Shown: positions 24,173 to 33,347, counted from the stretch's first letter. The stretch is DNA of 64,000 nucleotides from DASXYG01 sp036502625 (GCA_036502625.1 DASXYG010000055.1:124001-188000); one strand, 5' to 3'. The notes: generated from the letters alone by a model not told the origin. Numbers and translations: made by a program.

Positions 24173-24531
24173 TGATGTTCAACTGAATTTACTTCCAGTT
24201 CAGTAAATTCAGTTGGGCGCCGCCGGAGCCGGACGAGGGCGCTGATCGCGCCGGCCGACACGAGGACGGCGGCGCGGAGGAGGTCGGCGGGGCCGTGCAC
24301 ACTGAGGTCGCCGAAGGTGTTGACGTCGAAGCCGGTCGCGCAGGCCCAGGCGATCGCGCCGAGCAGGGCTCCGGTGGCGACGGGGCCGGCGCAGGACCAC
24401 GCGGCCACCGCGACGGCGAGCGCGGCGACGGTGAGCGGCCACGGGAGCCCGATGCCGACGATCGCGAGGGTGAAGACGCAGGCGCTGCCCGCGGCCAGGC
24501 GCCAGGCGGAGGACTCGAATCGCCGTGCCAT
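24169..24531 (-). CDS. Small membrane protein (about four helices), unknown
   Basis: ATG 24531 follows GGAGGAG with 8-nt spacing; 120 aa. Hydrophobic stretches at ~12-35, ~35-50, ~52-68 and ~85-103 suggest three or four helices, ending in the basic LVRLRRR. The helix pattern with WPLTVAALAVAVAAW and TGFDVNTFGD recalls DUF4118-type sensor membrane domains but without a kinase. It overlaps the LacI gene by TTGA, so the two may be co-transcribed. The last ~12 codons lie in the AT-rich palindrome. No function is assigned. Confidence 0.6.
   Translation of the reverse strand: MARRFESSAWRLAAGSACVFTLAIVGIGLPWPLTVAALAVAVAAWSCAGPVATGALLGAIAWACATGFDVNTFGDLSVHGPADLLRAAVLVSAGAISALVRLRRRPTEFTELEVNSVEHH
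24181..24214. promoter_or_regulatory. Perfect 13-bp inverted repeat upstream of the LacI gene
   Basis: AACTGAATTTACT (24181-24193) and AGTAAATTCAGTT (24202-24214) are perfect reverse complements around 8 bp. The site is strikingly AT-rich for this genome, lies 8 nt before the LacI start and codes for the tail of the small membrane protein. It lacks the central CG of classical LacI operators and the T-run of a terminator. An operator for LacI autoregulation is the first guess. Confidence 0.55.
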
Positions 24532-24837
24532 GCGGGATCTCCTCCTCCGACCGGGGACGCCGTGTACGGCGGGTCGGCACCAGTGAACGTCCCGGAGAGG
24601 CACAGAACGCCGTTCCTGATGGGGAATTAGCGTCCCGCTGGGCGGTCTTAACGACGGCCTGACGAAGACGGGAGGCTGGACCGTTCCAGCAAAGTCCGCG
24701 GCGCCCGCCCGCCCGCGTGCCGCGCCGCGGACGCGAATTCCGCGCCGCCGTCCCGGGCCGGAACGGCCGTGACCAGCGGCCCGGCCGGGATCGCGTGCGG
24801 CGGCGCGATCGCGGGCGCCGTACGGTGACGCATTTGA
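24532..24837. other. Divergent intergenic region between membrane gene and argG
   Basis: These 306 bp carry the GGAGGAG ribosome site of the minus-strand gene (24538-24545) and GC-rich sequence without a convincing promoter, hairpin or repeat. No coding frame with a ribosome site was found in it. Confidence 0.5.
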
Positions 24838-24868
24838 CGTTGCATGGTCATGCAACGCAATGCATAAT
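24838..24868 (+). promoter_or_regulatory. argG leaderless promoter overlapping an ARG-box-like palindrome
   Basis: TTGCAT (24840-24845) and CATAAT (24863-24868) are 17 bp apart and only 7 nt separate the -10 box from ATG 24876, with no ribosome site, so the mRNA is probably leaderless. The -35 box lies inside a perfect palindrome, CGTTGCATG, GT, CATGCAACG (24838-24857), followed by AATGCATAAT. TTGCAT/ATGCATAA elements resemble actinobacterial ArgR boxes, so arginine repression by ArgR is a reasonable inference. Confidence 0.6.
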
Positions 24869-24875
24869 TCTCTCC

Positions 24876-26321
24876 ATGTCCAAGGTTCTCACCTCCCTGC
24901 CCCGCGGCGAGCGCGTCGGCATCGCGTTCTCCGGCGGCCTCGACACCTCGGTCGCGGTCGCCTGGATGCGCGACAAGGGCGCCGTCCCGTGCACCTACAC
25001 CGCCGACATCGGCCAGTACGACGAGCCCGACATCGCGTCGGTGCCCGGCCGCGCGCTGGCGTACGGGGCCGAGCTCGCGCGCCTGGTCGACTGCCGCGCG
25101 GCGCTGGTCGAGGAGGGCCTTGCCGCGCTGACCTGCGGCGCGTTCCACATCCGCTCCGGCGGGCGCGCGTACTTCAACACCACTCCCCTGGGCCGCGCCG
25201 TCACCGGCACGCTGCTCGTCCGGGCGATGCTGGACGACGAGGTGCAGATCTGGGGCGACGGGTCGACGTTCAAGGGCAACGACATCGAGCGGTTCTACCG
25301 CTACGGCCTGCTCGCGAACCCGCACCTCCGGGTCTACAAGCCGTGGCTGGACGCCGACTTCGTGACCGAGCTCGGCGGGCGTACGGAGATGTCGGAGTGG
25401 CTGCTCGCGCACGGCCTGCCGTACCGGGACAGCACGGAGAAGGCGTACTCCACCGACGCCAACATCTGGGGCGCCACCCACGAGGCGAAGAAGCTGGAGC
25501 ACCTCGACGCCGGCATCGAGATGGTCGACCCGATCATGGGCGTGCGGTTCTGGGACCCCGCCGTGGAGATCCCCGCCGAGGACGTCACGATCGGCTTCGC
25601 GCAGGGCCGCCCGGTGACGCTCAACGGCAAGGAGTTCGGCAGCGCCGTCGACCTGGTGCTCGAGGCGAACGCGATCGGCGGGCGGCACGGCATCGGCATG
25701 TCCGACCAGATCGAGAACCGGGTGATCGAGGCCAAGAGCCGCGGCATCTACGAGGCGCCCGGCATGGCGCTGCTGTACGCGGCGTACGAACGGCTCGTCA
25801 ACGCGATCCACAACGAGGACACCCTCGCGACGTACCACGACGAGGGGCGGCGGCTCGGGCGGCTGATGTACGAGGGCCGCTGGCTGGACCCGCAGGCGCT
25901 GATGCTGCGGGAGTCGCTGCAGCGCTGGGTCGGCATGGCGGTCACCGGCGAGGTGACGCTGCGGCTGCGCCGCGGTGAGGACTACTCCATCCTGGACACC
26001 ACGGGCCCCGCGTTCAGCTACCACCCCGACAAGCTGTCGATGGAGCGCACCGAGGACTCCGCGTTCGGCCCGGTGGACCGCATCGGCCAGCTCACCATGC
26101 GCAACCTCGACATCGCCGACTCCCGCGCCAAGCTGGAGCAGTACGCCGGCCTCGGCATGGTCGGCACCACCCACCCGGCGCTCATCGGCGCCGCCCAGGC
26201 CGCCTCGACCGGCCTGATCGGCGCGATGCCCCACGACGGCGCCGACGCCATCGCCTCCGGCGGCACATCCGCCGACGACTCCCTCCTCGACCGCGCCGCG
26301 ATGGAGGCGGGCAACGACTGA
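24876..26321 (+). CDS. argG: Argininosuccinate synthase
   Basis: This 481-aa protein joins citrulline and aspartate using ATP, the penultimate step of arginine synthesis. The PP-loop AFSGGLDTSVAVAWM (~17), WGDGSTFKGNDIERFYRYG (~125), DSTEKAYSTDANIWG (~188) and EFGSAVDLVLEANAIGGRHG (~255) are typical. At 481 aa it belongs to the longer E. coli-like type rather than the ~400-aa type usual in Streptomyces. ATG 24876 is fixed by the leaderless promoter. It stands alone without other arg genes. Confidence 0.95.
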   Translation: MSKVLTSLPRGERVGIAFSGGLDTSVAVAWMRDKGAVPCTYTADIGQYDEPDIASVPGRALAYGAELARLVDCRAALVEEGLAALTCGAFHIRSGGRAYFNTTPLGRAVTGTLLVRAMLDDEVQIWGDGSTFKGNDIERFYRYGLLANPHLRVYKPWLDADFVTELGGRTEMSEWLLAHGLPYRDSTEKAYSTDANIWGATHEAKKLEHLDAGIEMVDPIMGVRFWDPAVEIPAEDVTIGFAQGRPVTLNGKEFGSAVDLVLEANAIGGRHGIGMSDQIENRVIEAKSRGIYEAPGMALLYAAYERLVNAIHNEDTLATYHDEGRRLGRLMYEGRWLDPQALMLRESLQRWVGMAVTGEVTLRLRRGEDYSILDTTGPAFSYHPDKLSMERTEDSAFGPVDRIGQLTMRNLDIADSRAKLEQYAGLGMVGTTHPALIGAAQAASTGLIGAMPHDGADAIASGGTSADDSLLDRAAMEAGND

Positions 26322-26341
26322 GCGCGATCGCGGGCGACGGG

Positions 26342-26433
26342 CCGGGCGCGTGAGCGTCACCGCGGGCGCCCCGCGGCAGGCCGGGCGCGTGACCGTCGCC
26401 GCAGGGTGCCCGCGCGCGGGGGCGGGCGCGTGA
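26342..26433 (+). repeat. Imperfect ~40-bp repeats, each with GGGCGCGTGA
   Basis: CGGGCGCGTGA recurs with spacing 39 and 41 bp (near 26343, 26382 and 26423), and the units also share GTCNCCGC(G/A)GG. The third copy provides the GTG start of the M20 gene, so the leader looks like a triplicated start region. It may be a slippage product; a regulatory role is not evident. Confidence 0.5.
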
Positions 26434-27578
26434 GCGGCTTCGACGCGGCCGCGCTGCGCGGCGCCGTGCGGGCGGAGCTTCCCGCCGCCGGGGCGCTGCG
26501 GCGGGAGCTGCACGCGCGACCGCACCCGTCCGGGCAGGAGGGGCCGACGCTGGAGACGGTGCTCGGCGCGCTGCCGGACGGCGCGGTCACGCGCGTCGCG
26601 GACACCGGCGCGCTGGTGCGGTTCGGCGGCGACGGCCCCGCCGTGGGGATGCGCGCCGAGCTCGACGCGCTGCCGATCGCCGAACGGACCGGCGCCGCGT
26701 GGGCGAGCCGCGGCCCGGCGATGCATGCGTGCGGCCACGACGTGCACATGGCCGCGCTGGTCGCGGTGTGCCGTGCGCTGTCGGAGATCGGCCCGCCGGT
26801 GCCCGTACTGGCGGTGCTCCAGCCGCGCGAGGAGACGTATCCCTCCGGTGCGCGCGACATCGTGGCGTCCGGGCTGCTCGACGGCGCGCTGCGGGCCATG
26901 GTGGGCGCGCACGTGCAGCCGGCGCTCCCGCCGGGCACGATCGCGTGCACCCCGGGCGCCGTGAACGCCGCCGCCGACGAGTTCACCGTGACGATGCGCG
27001 GACCGGGCGGGCACGCCGCGTACCCGCACCTCACCAGCGACCCGGTGCTGGCGCTCGCGCAGTTCGTGGTGGGCGCGCAGCAGATCGCCGGGCGCGACGC
27101 CGACCCGATGGTGCCCGCCGTGGTCACGGTGGGCACGCTGCGCGCGGGCGAGGCGCCCAACGCGATCCCCGGCACCGCGGCGGCGCGCGGCACGCTGCGC
27201 GCCATGTCCGGTCCGCAGCGCGACCTGCTGCGGCGGCGGCTGCGCGAGGTCGCCACGGGCGTCGCGGCGATCCACGGCTGCACCGCCGACGTCGAGGTCA
27301 CCGAGGGCGAGCCGGTGCTGGTCAACGACGCGGACCTGGCCGCGGGCGCCGCACGGGCGCTGTCCGCGTACGGCCGCCGCGTCGACGCGGCGAGCCGGTC
27401 GTGCGGCGCCGACGACTTCGCGTACTACACCGCCGCCGCACCCGCGCTGATGATGTTCGCCGGCACCGGCGGCGACGCCGCCTTGCACAGCCCCGCGTTC
27501 CTGCCCGGCGACGACGCGCTGGCCGCCGTCGCGGACGCGCTCCTGGCGGGTTACCTGGCGGCCGCCGGCCGGGCGTAG
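26430..27578 (+). CDS. M20-family metal-dependent amidohydrolase
   Basis: GTG 26430 opens a 382-aa protein. M20D signatures are MHACGHDVHMAALVAV (~102, metal-binding His/Asp), LQPREETYPSGARDIVASG (~130, catalytic Glu pair), MVGAHVQPALPPGTIA and SRSCGADDFAYYT (~328). It resembles hippurate/N-acyl-amino-acid hydrolases (AmhX, CarP, IAA-amino acid hydrolases). A serine replaces part of the usual GGEDF motif (CGADDF), within family variation. The position after argG suggests N-acyl amino acid turnover, but they need not be linked. Confidence 0.88.
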   Translation: MSGFDAAALRGAVRAELPAAGALRRELHARPHPSGQEGPTLETVLGALPDGAVTRVADTGALVRFGGDGPAVGMRAELDALPIAERTGAAWASRGPAMHACGHDVHMAALVAVCRALSEIGPPVPVLAVLQPREETYPSGARDIVASGLLDGALRAMVGAHVQPALPPGTIACTPGAVNAAADEFTVTMRGPGGHAAYPHLTSDPVLALAQFVVGAQQIAGRDADPMVPAVVTVGTLRAGEAPNAIPGTAAARGTLRAMSGPQRDLLRRRLREVATGVAAIHGCTADVEVTEGEPVLVNDADLAAGAARALSAYGRRVDAASRSCGADDFAYYTAAAPALMMFAGTGGDAALHSPAFLPGDDALAAVADALLAGYLAAAGRA

Positions 27579-27588
27579 CGTCGGCCCC

Positions 27589-28596
27589 ATGGACTACACG
27601 CATCTCGGCCGCAGTGGCCTGTCCGTCAGCCGTCTCTGCCTCGGCACCATGAACTTCGGCCCGCTGATCGACGAGCCGACGTCCCACCAGATCATGGACA
27701 CCGCCCATGAGCAGGGGCTGAACTTCTTCGACACCGCGAACCGCTACGGCGGCCCCAGCGGCCCGACCGGCCAGGCCGCGAACAACGACGGCGCGCACGT
27801 GGGCTGGACCGAGGAGATCGTCGGCAACTGGTTCGCCTCCGGCGGCGGCCGCCGCGACCGTACGGTGCTCGCCACCAAGGTCTACGGGAAGATGGACGAG
27901 TGGCCCAACGCGGGCGGCCTCTCGGCGCTGAACATCCGCCAGGCGTGCGAGGCGTCGCTGCGCCGGCTGCGCACGGACCACATCGACCTCTACCAGATGC
28001 ACCACGTCGACCTCCAGACCCCGTGGGACGAGATCTGGGAGGCCATGGAGGTCCTCCGCCGGCAGGGCAAGATCATCTACGCCGGGTCGTCCAACCACGC
28101 GGCGTGGCACATCGCGAAGGGGCAGGAGGCCGCGCACCGCCGCGGGTTCCTCGGCCTGGTCAGCGAGCAGTCGCTGTACAACCTCGCGGAGCGCACGATC
28201 GAGCTGGAAGTGCTCCCGGCCTGCCGCGACTACGGCATCGGCGTCATCCCGTGGAGCCCGCTGCAGGGCGGGCTGCTCGGCGGCGTGCTGCGCAAGCAGG
28301 ACCGCACCCGCAGCGCCGGCGGCCGTACGGCACAGGCGCTGCAGACGATGCGCCCGGCCGTGGAGGAGTACGAGGCGTTCTGCGACGACCTCGGCGAGCG
28401 GCCCGCGGACGTCGCGCTCGCGTGGCTGCTGCACCAGGACGGCGTGACGGCGCCGATCATCGGGCCGCGCACCGCCGAGCAGTTCACCGGCTCGCTGCGG
28501 GCGCTGGAGATCACCCTCGACGACGACGCGCTGCGCCGGCTCGACAAGATCTTCCCCGGCCCGGGCGCACCGGCACCGCAGGCGTACGCCTGGTAG
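27589..28596 (+). CDS. Aldo/keto reductase
   Basis: This 335-aa protein begins at ATG 27589, 10 nt after the M20 stop, with TAGCGT 7 nt before the ATG (possible leaderless start). It has FFDTANRYGG (catalytic Asp/Tyr), VLATKVYGKM (Lys), IDLYQMHHVD (His), YAGSSNHAAW and GVIPWSPLQGGLLGG, the full set for the NADPH-dependent TIM-barrel reductases of the YhdN/Tas-like group. Substrate unknown. Confidence 0.92.
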   Translation: MDYTHLGRSGLSVSRLCLGTMNFGPLIDEPTSHQIMDTAHEQGLNFFDTANRYGGPSGPTGQAANNDGAHVGWTEEIVGNWFASGGGRRDRTVLATKVYGKMDEWPNAGGLSALNIRQACEASLRRLRTDHIDLYQMHHVDLQTPWDEIWEAMEVLRRQGKIIYAGSSNHAAWHIAKGQEAAHRRGFLGLVSEQSLYNLAERTIELEVLPACRDYGIGVIPWSPLQGGLLGGVLRKQDRTRSAGGRTAQALQTMRPAVEEYEAFCDDLGERPADVALAWLLHQDGVTAPIIGPRTAEQFTGSLRALEITLDDDALRRLDKIFPGPGAPAPQAYAW

Positions 28597-28606
28597 CACG
28601 GGAGCA

Positions 28607-28635
28607 TTGCCCGACCGAATCGCGTTCGGTACGTT
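28607..28635 (+). promoter_or_regulatory. Predicted leaderless promoter of the mycothiol-dependent family gene
   Basis: TTGCCC (28607-28612) and TACGTT (28630-28635) are spaced by 17 bp, and the GTG start is 7 nt after the -10 box with no ribosome site between. The short distance is the usual layout of actinobacterial leaderless genes. Confidence 0.45.
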
Positions 28636-28641
28636 CGTGGC

Positions 28642-29391
28642 GTGGTGGACGTCTTCGATGACCTCGGCGCCGAGTACGCGCACCTGAACGCCGTGCTCGC
28701 CGCGCTCTCCCCCGCCCAGTGGGCGCACCCGTCGGCGGCGGCGGGCTGGTCCGTCGCCGACGTGGTGCTGCACCTCGCGCAGTCCGAGGAGCTGGCCGCC
28801 GCCTCGGTCGCCGGCGACGAGTCCCTGTTCGCCGCGGGGTTCGACGACCGCGGCAGCGGCGGGCGCGTCGACGCGGTGGCCGGCGAGCGGGTCGCCGCGC
28901 AGCGCGGCGCCTCCCCCGCCGGCCTGCTCGACCGCTGGCGCACGGTCGCGCTGCCCCTGCCGGACGCGCTGCGCGCCCGCCCCAAGGGCACCCGGGTGCG
29001 GTGGATCACCAACCGCCTGTCGCCCGCCGCGCTCGCGACCACCCGGCTGGCCGAGCACTGGGCGCACGCCCACGACATCACCGACGCCCTCGGCCTCGCC
29101 TACCCCGACACCGCGCGGCTGCGGCACATCGCCTGGCTCGGCCACCGCACGCTGCCGTACGCCTTCGCCGTCGAGGGCCGCGAGGCCGGCCCCGTCTACT
29201 GCGAGCTGACCGCGCCGGACGGCGGGACCTGGCGGTACGGCGACCCGTCCGCACCGTCCGCGATCACCGGCACGGCGGCCGAGTTCTGCCGGGTCGGCGC
29301 CCGCCGCCTGGCCCCGGCCGACACGGCGCTGACGGCGACCGGCCCGTACGGCCCGGCGGCGCTCGCGGTGCTCCGCAACTACGCCTCCTGA
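28642..29391 (+). CDS. Maleylpyruvate isomerase-family, mycothiol-dependent enzyme (TIGR03084-like)
   Basis: This 249-aa protein has the DinB/MDMPI four-helix domain with AGWSVADVVLHLAQSEELA (~38, metal His) and RLAEHWAHAHDITDALGL (~136; E-x-W-x-H-x-x-D), followed by a C-terminal SCP-like domain. Metal ligands H48, E140 and H144 (approximate) are in place. Such enzymes use mycothiol in isomerisation or detoxification; the substrate is not predictable. Mycothiol is limited to Actinobacteria, supporting the taxonomic call. Confidence 0.85.
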   Translation: MVDVFDDLGAEYAHLNAVLAALSPAQWAHPSAAAGWSVADVVLHLAQSEELAAASVAGDESLFAAGFDDRGSGGRVDAVAGERVAAQRGASPAGLLDRWRTVALPLPDALRARPKGTRVRWITNRLSPAALATTRLAEHWAHAHDITDALGLAYPDTARLRHIAWLGHRTLPYAFAVEGREAGPVYCELTAPDGGTWRYGDPSAPSAITGTAAEFCRVGARRLAPADTALTATGPYGPAALAVLRNYAS

Positions 29392-29408
29392 CCCCGGGCA
29401 CGGCGAAA

Positions 29409-29433
29409 GGGCGCCCCCTGGTGCGGGACGCCC
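29409..29433. terminator. Bidirectional hairpin between convergent genes
   Basis: GGGCGCCCC (29409-29417) pairs with GGGACGCCC (29425-29433) over nine base pairs (one G-T) around a 7-nt loop. Read on the minus strand it is followed by TTTCG. It lies between two genes transcribed toward each other, where a shared terminator is expected. Confidence 0.55.
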
Positions 29434-29449
29434 CTGCCGGTGCGGCGGG

Positions 29450-29869
29450 TCAGCCGATCTGGCTGCTGTCCTTCAGGCTGCCCCAGCCGTGCCACGTGTC
29501 GACCTCGATCCAGGCGCTCACCCGGGCGCGCTCGCGGCGCGGGTAGTCCTCGCCGGTGTAGTGGCGCGCGATGCGGTCGATGTCCGCGAGGCCCGTGTCG
29601 TCGCGCAGCTCCACGACCCGGCCGATGACGCTGACGTGGGTGTACCAGCCGTCGGCGTCCAGCGCCGTGAGCGAGACGCGCGGGTCATTGCGGATGTGCT
29701 CCAGCCGCTTGCGGCCCTCGTCCAGGTTGACCAGCACCCGCCCGTCCTCCCAGAGGTACCAGGTGGCGGTGGACACCGGCTGGCCGTCGGACCGCAGCGT
29801 GGTCATCACGGCCGGGTTGGCCTTGGAGAGCATGGCGACGGCGGCGTCAGGAAGCGGCGGCTTGGACAC
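29450..29869 (-). CDS. PPOX-class split-barrel flavin/F420-dependent protein
   Basis: This 139-aa protein starts at GTG 29869, 7 nt after GGAGT. The short split beta-barrel with MTTLRSDGQPVSTATWYLWE (~22), VLVNLDEGRKRLEHIRNDPR and TGEDYPRRERARVSAWIEV is typical of the FDOR-B/PPOX family that reduces substrates with F420H2 or FMN. Basic residues near KRLEHIR usually hold the cofactor phosphate. The physiological substrate is unknown. It stands alone between converging genes. Confidence 0.88.
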   Translation of the reverse strand: MSKPPLPDAAVAMLSKANPAVMTTLRSDGQPVSTATWYLWEDGRVLVNLDEGRKRLEHIRNDPRVSLTALDADGWYTHVSVIGRVVELRDDTGLADIDRIARHYTGEDYPRRERARVSAWIEVDTWHGWGSLKDSSQIG

Positions 29870-29947
29870 GGGGTCACTCCTCGCGGATCGATGATCATTG
29901 GCCTCGCCAACCTCCTGCCCGGCGCGCCGTATTCCGATGCGGCGCGG

Positions 29948-30744
29948 TCAGCTCGACGGGTCGCGGTTGAACAGGGCGCGCGCCCAGAAGTACGACGCGA
30001 TGACGATGGCGACGCACCAGCCGACCGCGATGACCGCGTTGTGGCCGATCGGGGTGCCCGTCAGCAGGCCGCGCAGCGTCTCCATGATCGGCGTGAACGG
30101 CTGGTAGTCGGCGAACCAGCGCAGCACGAGGGGCATCGAGGCGGTGGGCACGAACCCGCTGCCGAGCAGCGGCAGCAGCACCAGCGGCATCAGCACATTG
30201 CTGGCCGACTCGACCGTCTTGCACGCCATTCCGGCCGCGACGGCGAGCCAGGTGAGCGCGAGCGCGGCGAGCACGAGCATCCCGGTCGCGCCGAGCCACC
30301 CGGCGACGCCGGCGTGCGGACGGAAGCCGACGGCCAGCGCGAGCCCGACGACCACGGCCAGGCTGGCCAGCGCCTGGATCATGGTGGCGATCACGTGCCC
30401 GGCGAGCAGCGACGCCCGGAAGATCGACATGGTCTTGAAGCGGGCGACGATGCCCTCGGTCATGTCCATGGCGACCGACACGGACGTGCCCTGCACCACG
30501 CCGGTCAGCGTGAAGATCAAGATCCCCGGCACGATGTAGTTCACGTACGCGGCGCGCCCGGTCAGCCCGCCGGACATGCCGTCCAGCCCGGAGCCGAGCG
30601 CCCCGCCGAAGACGTACACGAACAGCAGCAGGAAGATCACCGGCATGCCGATGAGCAGCAGCGTCATCGACGGGTAGCGGAGGACGTGCCGCAGGTTGCG
30701 GCGCAGCATGGTGCGCGTGTCGCGAATGGCGTAGGTCGCGGTGC

Positions 30745-30748
<4 letters not shown>
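29948..30748 (-). CDS. ABC-2 type exporter permease (DrrB-like)
   Basis: This 266-aa protein has six hydrophobic segments (for example MTLLLIGMPVIFLLLFVYVF and the conserved GIVARFKTMSIFRASLLAGH loop) as in ABC-2 permeases such as daunorubicin exporter DrrB. ATG 30748 overlaps the stop of the ATPase gene (ATGA), so the pair forms one exporter. Cargo is unknown; drugs or lipids are typical. Confidence 0.9.
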
Positions 30749-31740
<992 letters not shown>

Positions 31741-31768
31741 GGTTCCTCGTCTCGGGTTCGGTGGGGGG

Positions 31769-32614
31769 TCAGGCGCGGCGGACGGTGATGTCGCCGTAGT
31801 GGTTGCGGACGCGGATCTCGACCTTCCGGTCGGTGTCCGCGGGGGTGTCGGCGGCGTCGAGCTCGCTGCGGACGTTGCCGTTCAGCGACGTCATGTCCAG
31901 CCAGGCCGCGACGTCGGCGGGCACCCCGACCTCGACCTCGCCGTAGGAGGTGCGGAGGGCGACCGAGCCGCCGCCGACCTCGTCGATGCGGATGTTGCCC
32001 GCGGAGGTCGTCGCGTCGACCGACGTCGCGGCGTGCTCCACGGCGATGTCGCCGTACGCCGTGCGCAGCCGCAGGTCGCCCGCCGCGTCGCCGATGGCCA
32101 GGTTGCCGGCGGAGGTCTTCGCCACCGTCGTGCCCTCGGCCGTGCCGATGCGGATCTCGCCGGTGGCGGTGTGCAGGTCGATGGGGCCGTCGACGCGGCC
32201 GATGATGATGTCGCCCATGGAGCTCTTCGCGCGCAGCCGCTCCGCGTGCTCGATGCGGATGTCACCGAGGGCGCCGGTGATCGTGACGGGGCCGAGCCGG
32301 CCGTCGCAGGTGTAGTCGGTCCAGCCGGAGCCGTCGAGCTCCGAGCCCGCGGGCAGGTCGACGATCGCGTCGACGCGCGGGCCGCCGCCGCCGAAGGTGT
32401 GGCGCAGCCGGTTCCGCGGGGTGCGGACCACCAGCCGGCCGTCGGCGTAGTCGACCTCGGTCTGCTCGGCGGCCTGTACGTCGTCCTTCTTCTGCGGGTT
32501 GTGCGGGCGCACGTCCACGACGGTCTCGGTGCGGTCGGTGGCGCGGACCCACAGCGACCCCGCGGTCATGTCGATCGACGCGACGATCGGCTCCGGTGTC
32601 TCGAATTTGGGCAT
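31769..32614 (-). CDS. DUF4097 beta-strand repeat protein
   Basis: This 281-aa protein consists largely of repeated short beta-strand units (GDIRIEHAERL, GDIIIGRVDGPIDLHTATGE, GNLAIGDAAGDLRLRTAYGD, GEVEVGVPADVAAWLDMTS), the signature of the DUF4097/adhesin-like parallel beta-helix family. No signal peptide or membrane segment is seen, so it is probably cytoplasmic. Members often accompany ABC exporters or RHH/anti-sigma regulators. Its role may be to sense or scaffold at the exporter. Confidence 0.85.
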   Translation of the reverse strand: MPKFETPEPIVASIDMTAGSLWVRATDRTETVVDVRPHNPQKKDDVQAAEQTEVDYADGRLVVRTPRNRLRHTFGGGGPRVDAIVDLPAGSELDGSGWTDYTCDGRLGPVTITGALGDIRIEHAERLRAKSSMGDIIIGRVDGPIDLHTATGEIRIGTAEGTTVAKTSAGNLAIGDAAGDLRLRTAYGDIAVEHAATSVDATTSAGNIRIDEVGGGSVALRTSYGEVEVGVPADVAAWLDMTSLNGNVRSELDAADTPADTDRKVEIRVRNHYGDITVRRA

Positions 32615-32698
32615 AGCGGTGCCCTCCCTATGGCGATCTCGGGTTTCCGGGCTGCCGGCCCGGGGCGGAAGTGGTCGGGTTCTGGTCGGCCGGGCCGG

Positions 32699-33217
32699 CT
32701 AGCGGACCCAGCCGGTGTAGCGCCGGCCGAGCGACTCGCGGCGCTCGGCGCGGCTCCCGCCGTCGCCGCCGTCGAGGGCGGCGGACACGGCGCGGACGAG
32801 CCACGCGTTGACCGAGAGCCCGGCGCGGCCGGCGGCCTCCTCGATGCGCGGCTTGAGGTGGTCGGGCAGCCGGAGGCTGATGCGGGCGGTGCCGCCCTCG
32901 TCGCCCTCGGGCGCGGCCGGCGGGGGCGGGGCGGCGCTCGGCGCCGCGGCGTCGCCCGCGCCGGACGGGTCGTCCGGCGGCGGGGTCACCACGAAGGCGG
33001 GGTCGCGGCCGTGCAGCCGGACGTCGACCGAGCCGGGCTCGAGCTCCTGGGTGATCTCGCCCGCCGCCTCGGACAGGGCTTCGAGCAGGACCAGGCGGGT
33101 GGCCGACTCCAGCGGCGCGGTGAGCCTCTCGGCCAGCAGGCGCGCGTCGTCACCGCCGGCTTCGGCGGCGACGGCGAGCTCGCGCTGCAACTGGGCTACG
33201 TACGGAAGCAACTCCAT
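32699..33217 (-). CDS. Ribbon-helix-helix (HicB/Arc-like) transcriptional regulator
   Basis: ATG 33217 opens a 172-aa protein with an acidic helical N-terminal domain (~1-85), a Pro/Ala-rich linker and a C-terminal RHH DNA-binding domain (ARISLRLPDHLKPRIEEAAG, then LSVNAWLVRAVSAAL). RHH dimers insert a beta-ribbon into the major groove and commonly bind tandem 8-bp palindromes. Several TGACGTCA palindromes lie directly upstream (33239-33347), so autoregulation and control of the DUF4097/ABC operon are likely. Confidence 0.8.
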   Translation of the reverse strand: MELLPYVAQLQRELAVAAEAGGDDARLLAERLTAPLESATRLVLLEALSEAAGEITQELEPGSVDVRLHGRDPAFVVTPPPDDPSGAGDAAAPSAAPPPPAAPEGDEGGTARISLRLPDHLKPRIEEAAGRAGLSVNAWLVRAVSAALDGGDGGSRAERRESLGRRYTGWVR

Positions 33218-33229
33218 GACCCCAGTATG

Positions 33230-33347
33230 GCGTCACCGTGACGTCATTGCAAGCCCACACATGACATCACCTGACGCCCGACCGCTCCGGAGCCCCGCGT
33301 GTACGGCCCTGATCAGGCGATATCACCTGACGTCAGGGGTGACGTCA
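33230..33347. promoter_or_regulatory. Cluster of TGACGTCA palindromes upstream of the RHH-ABC operon
   Basis: Perfect 8-bp palindromes TGACGTCA occur at 33239-33246, 33328-33335 and 33340-33347, the last two with starts 12 bp apart. A variant TGACATCA is at 33262, and GTCACCGTGAC overlaps the first site. The last palindrome also provides the stop codon of the histidine kinase gene. Tandem 8-bp palindromes are how RHH proteins such as MetJ bind, which fits the adjacent RHH gene. Confidence 0.6.

Noticed and set aside
24181..24214. Palindrome as a rho-independent terminator
   Set aside because: The stem is AT-rich, no T-run follows on either strand and a start codon lies 8 nt away, so an operator is more plausible.
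24648..27590. Reverse-strand open frame of 980 codons
   Set aside because: It is antisense to argG and the M20 gene, both of which have intact family motifs; the frame has none.
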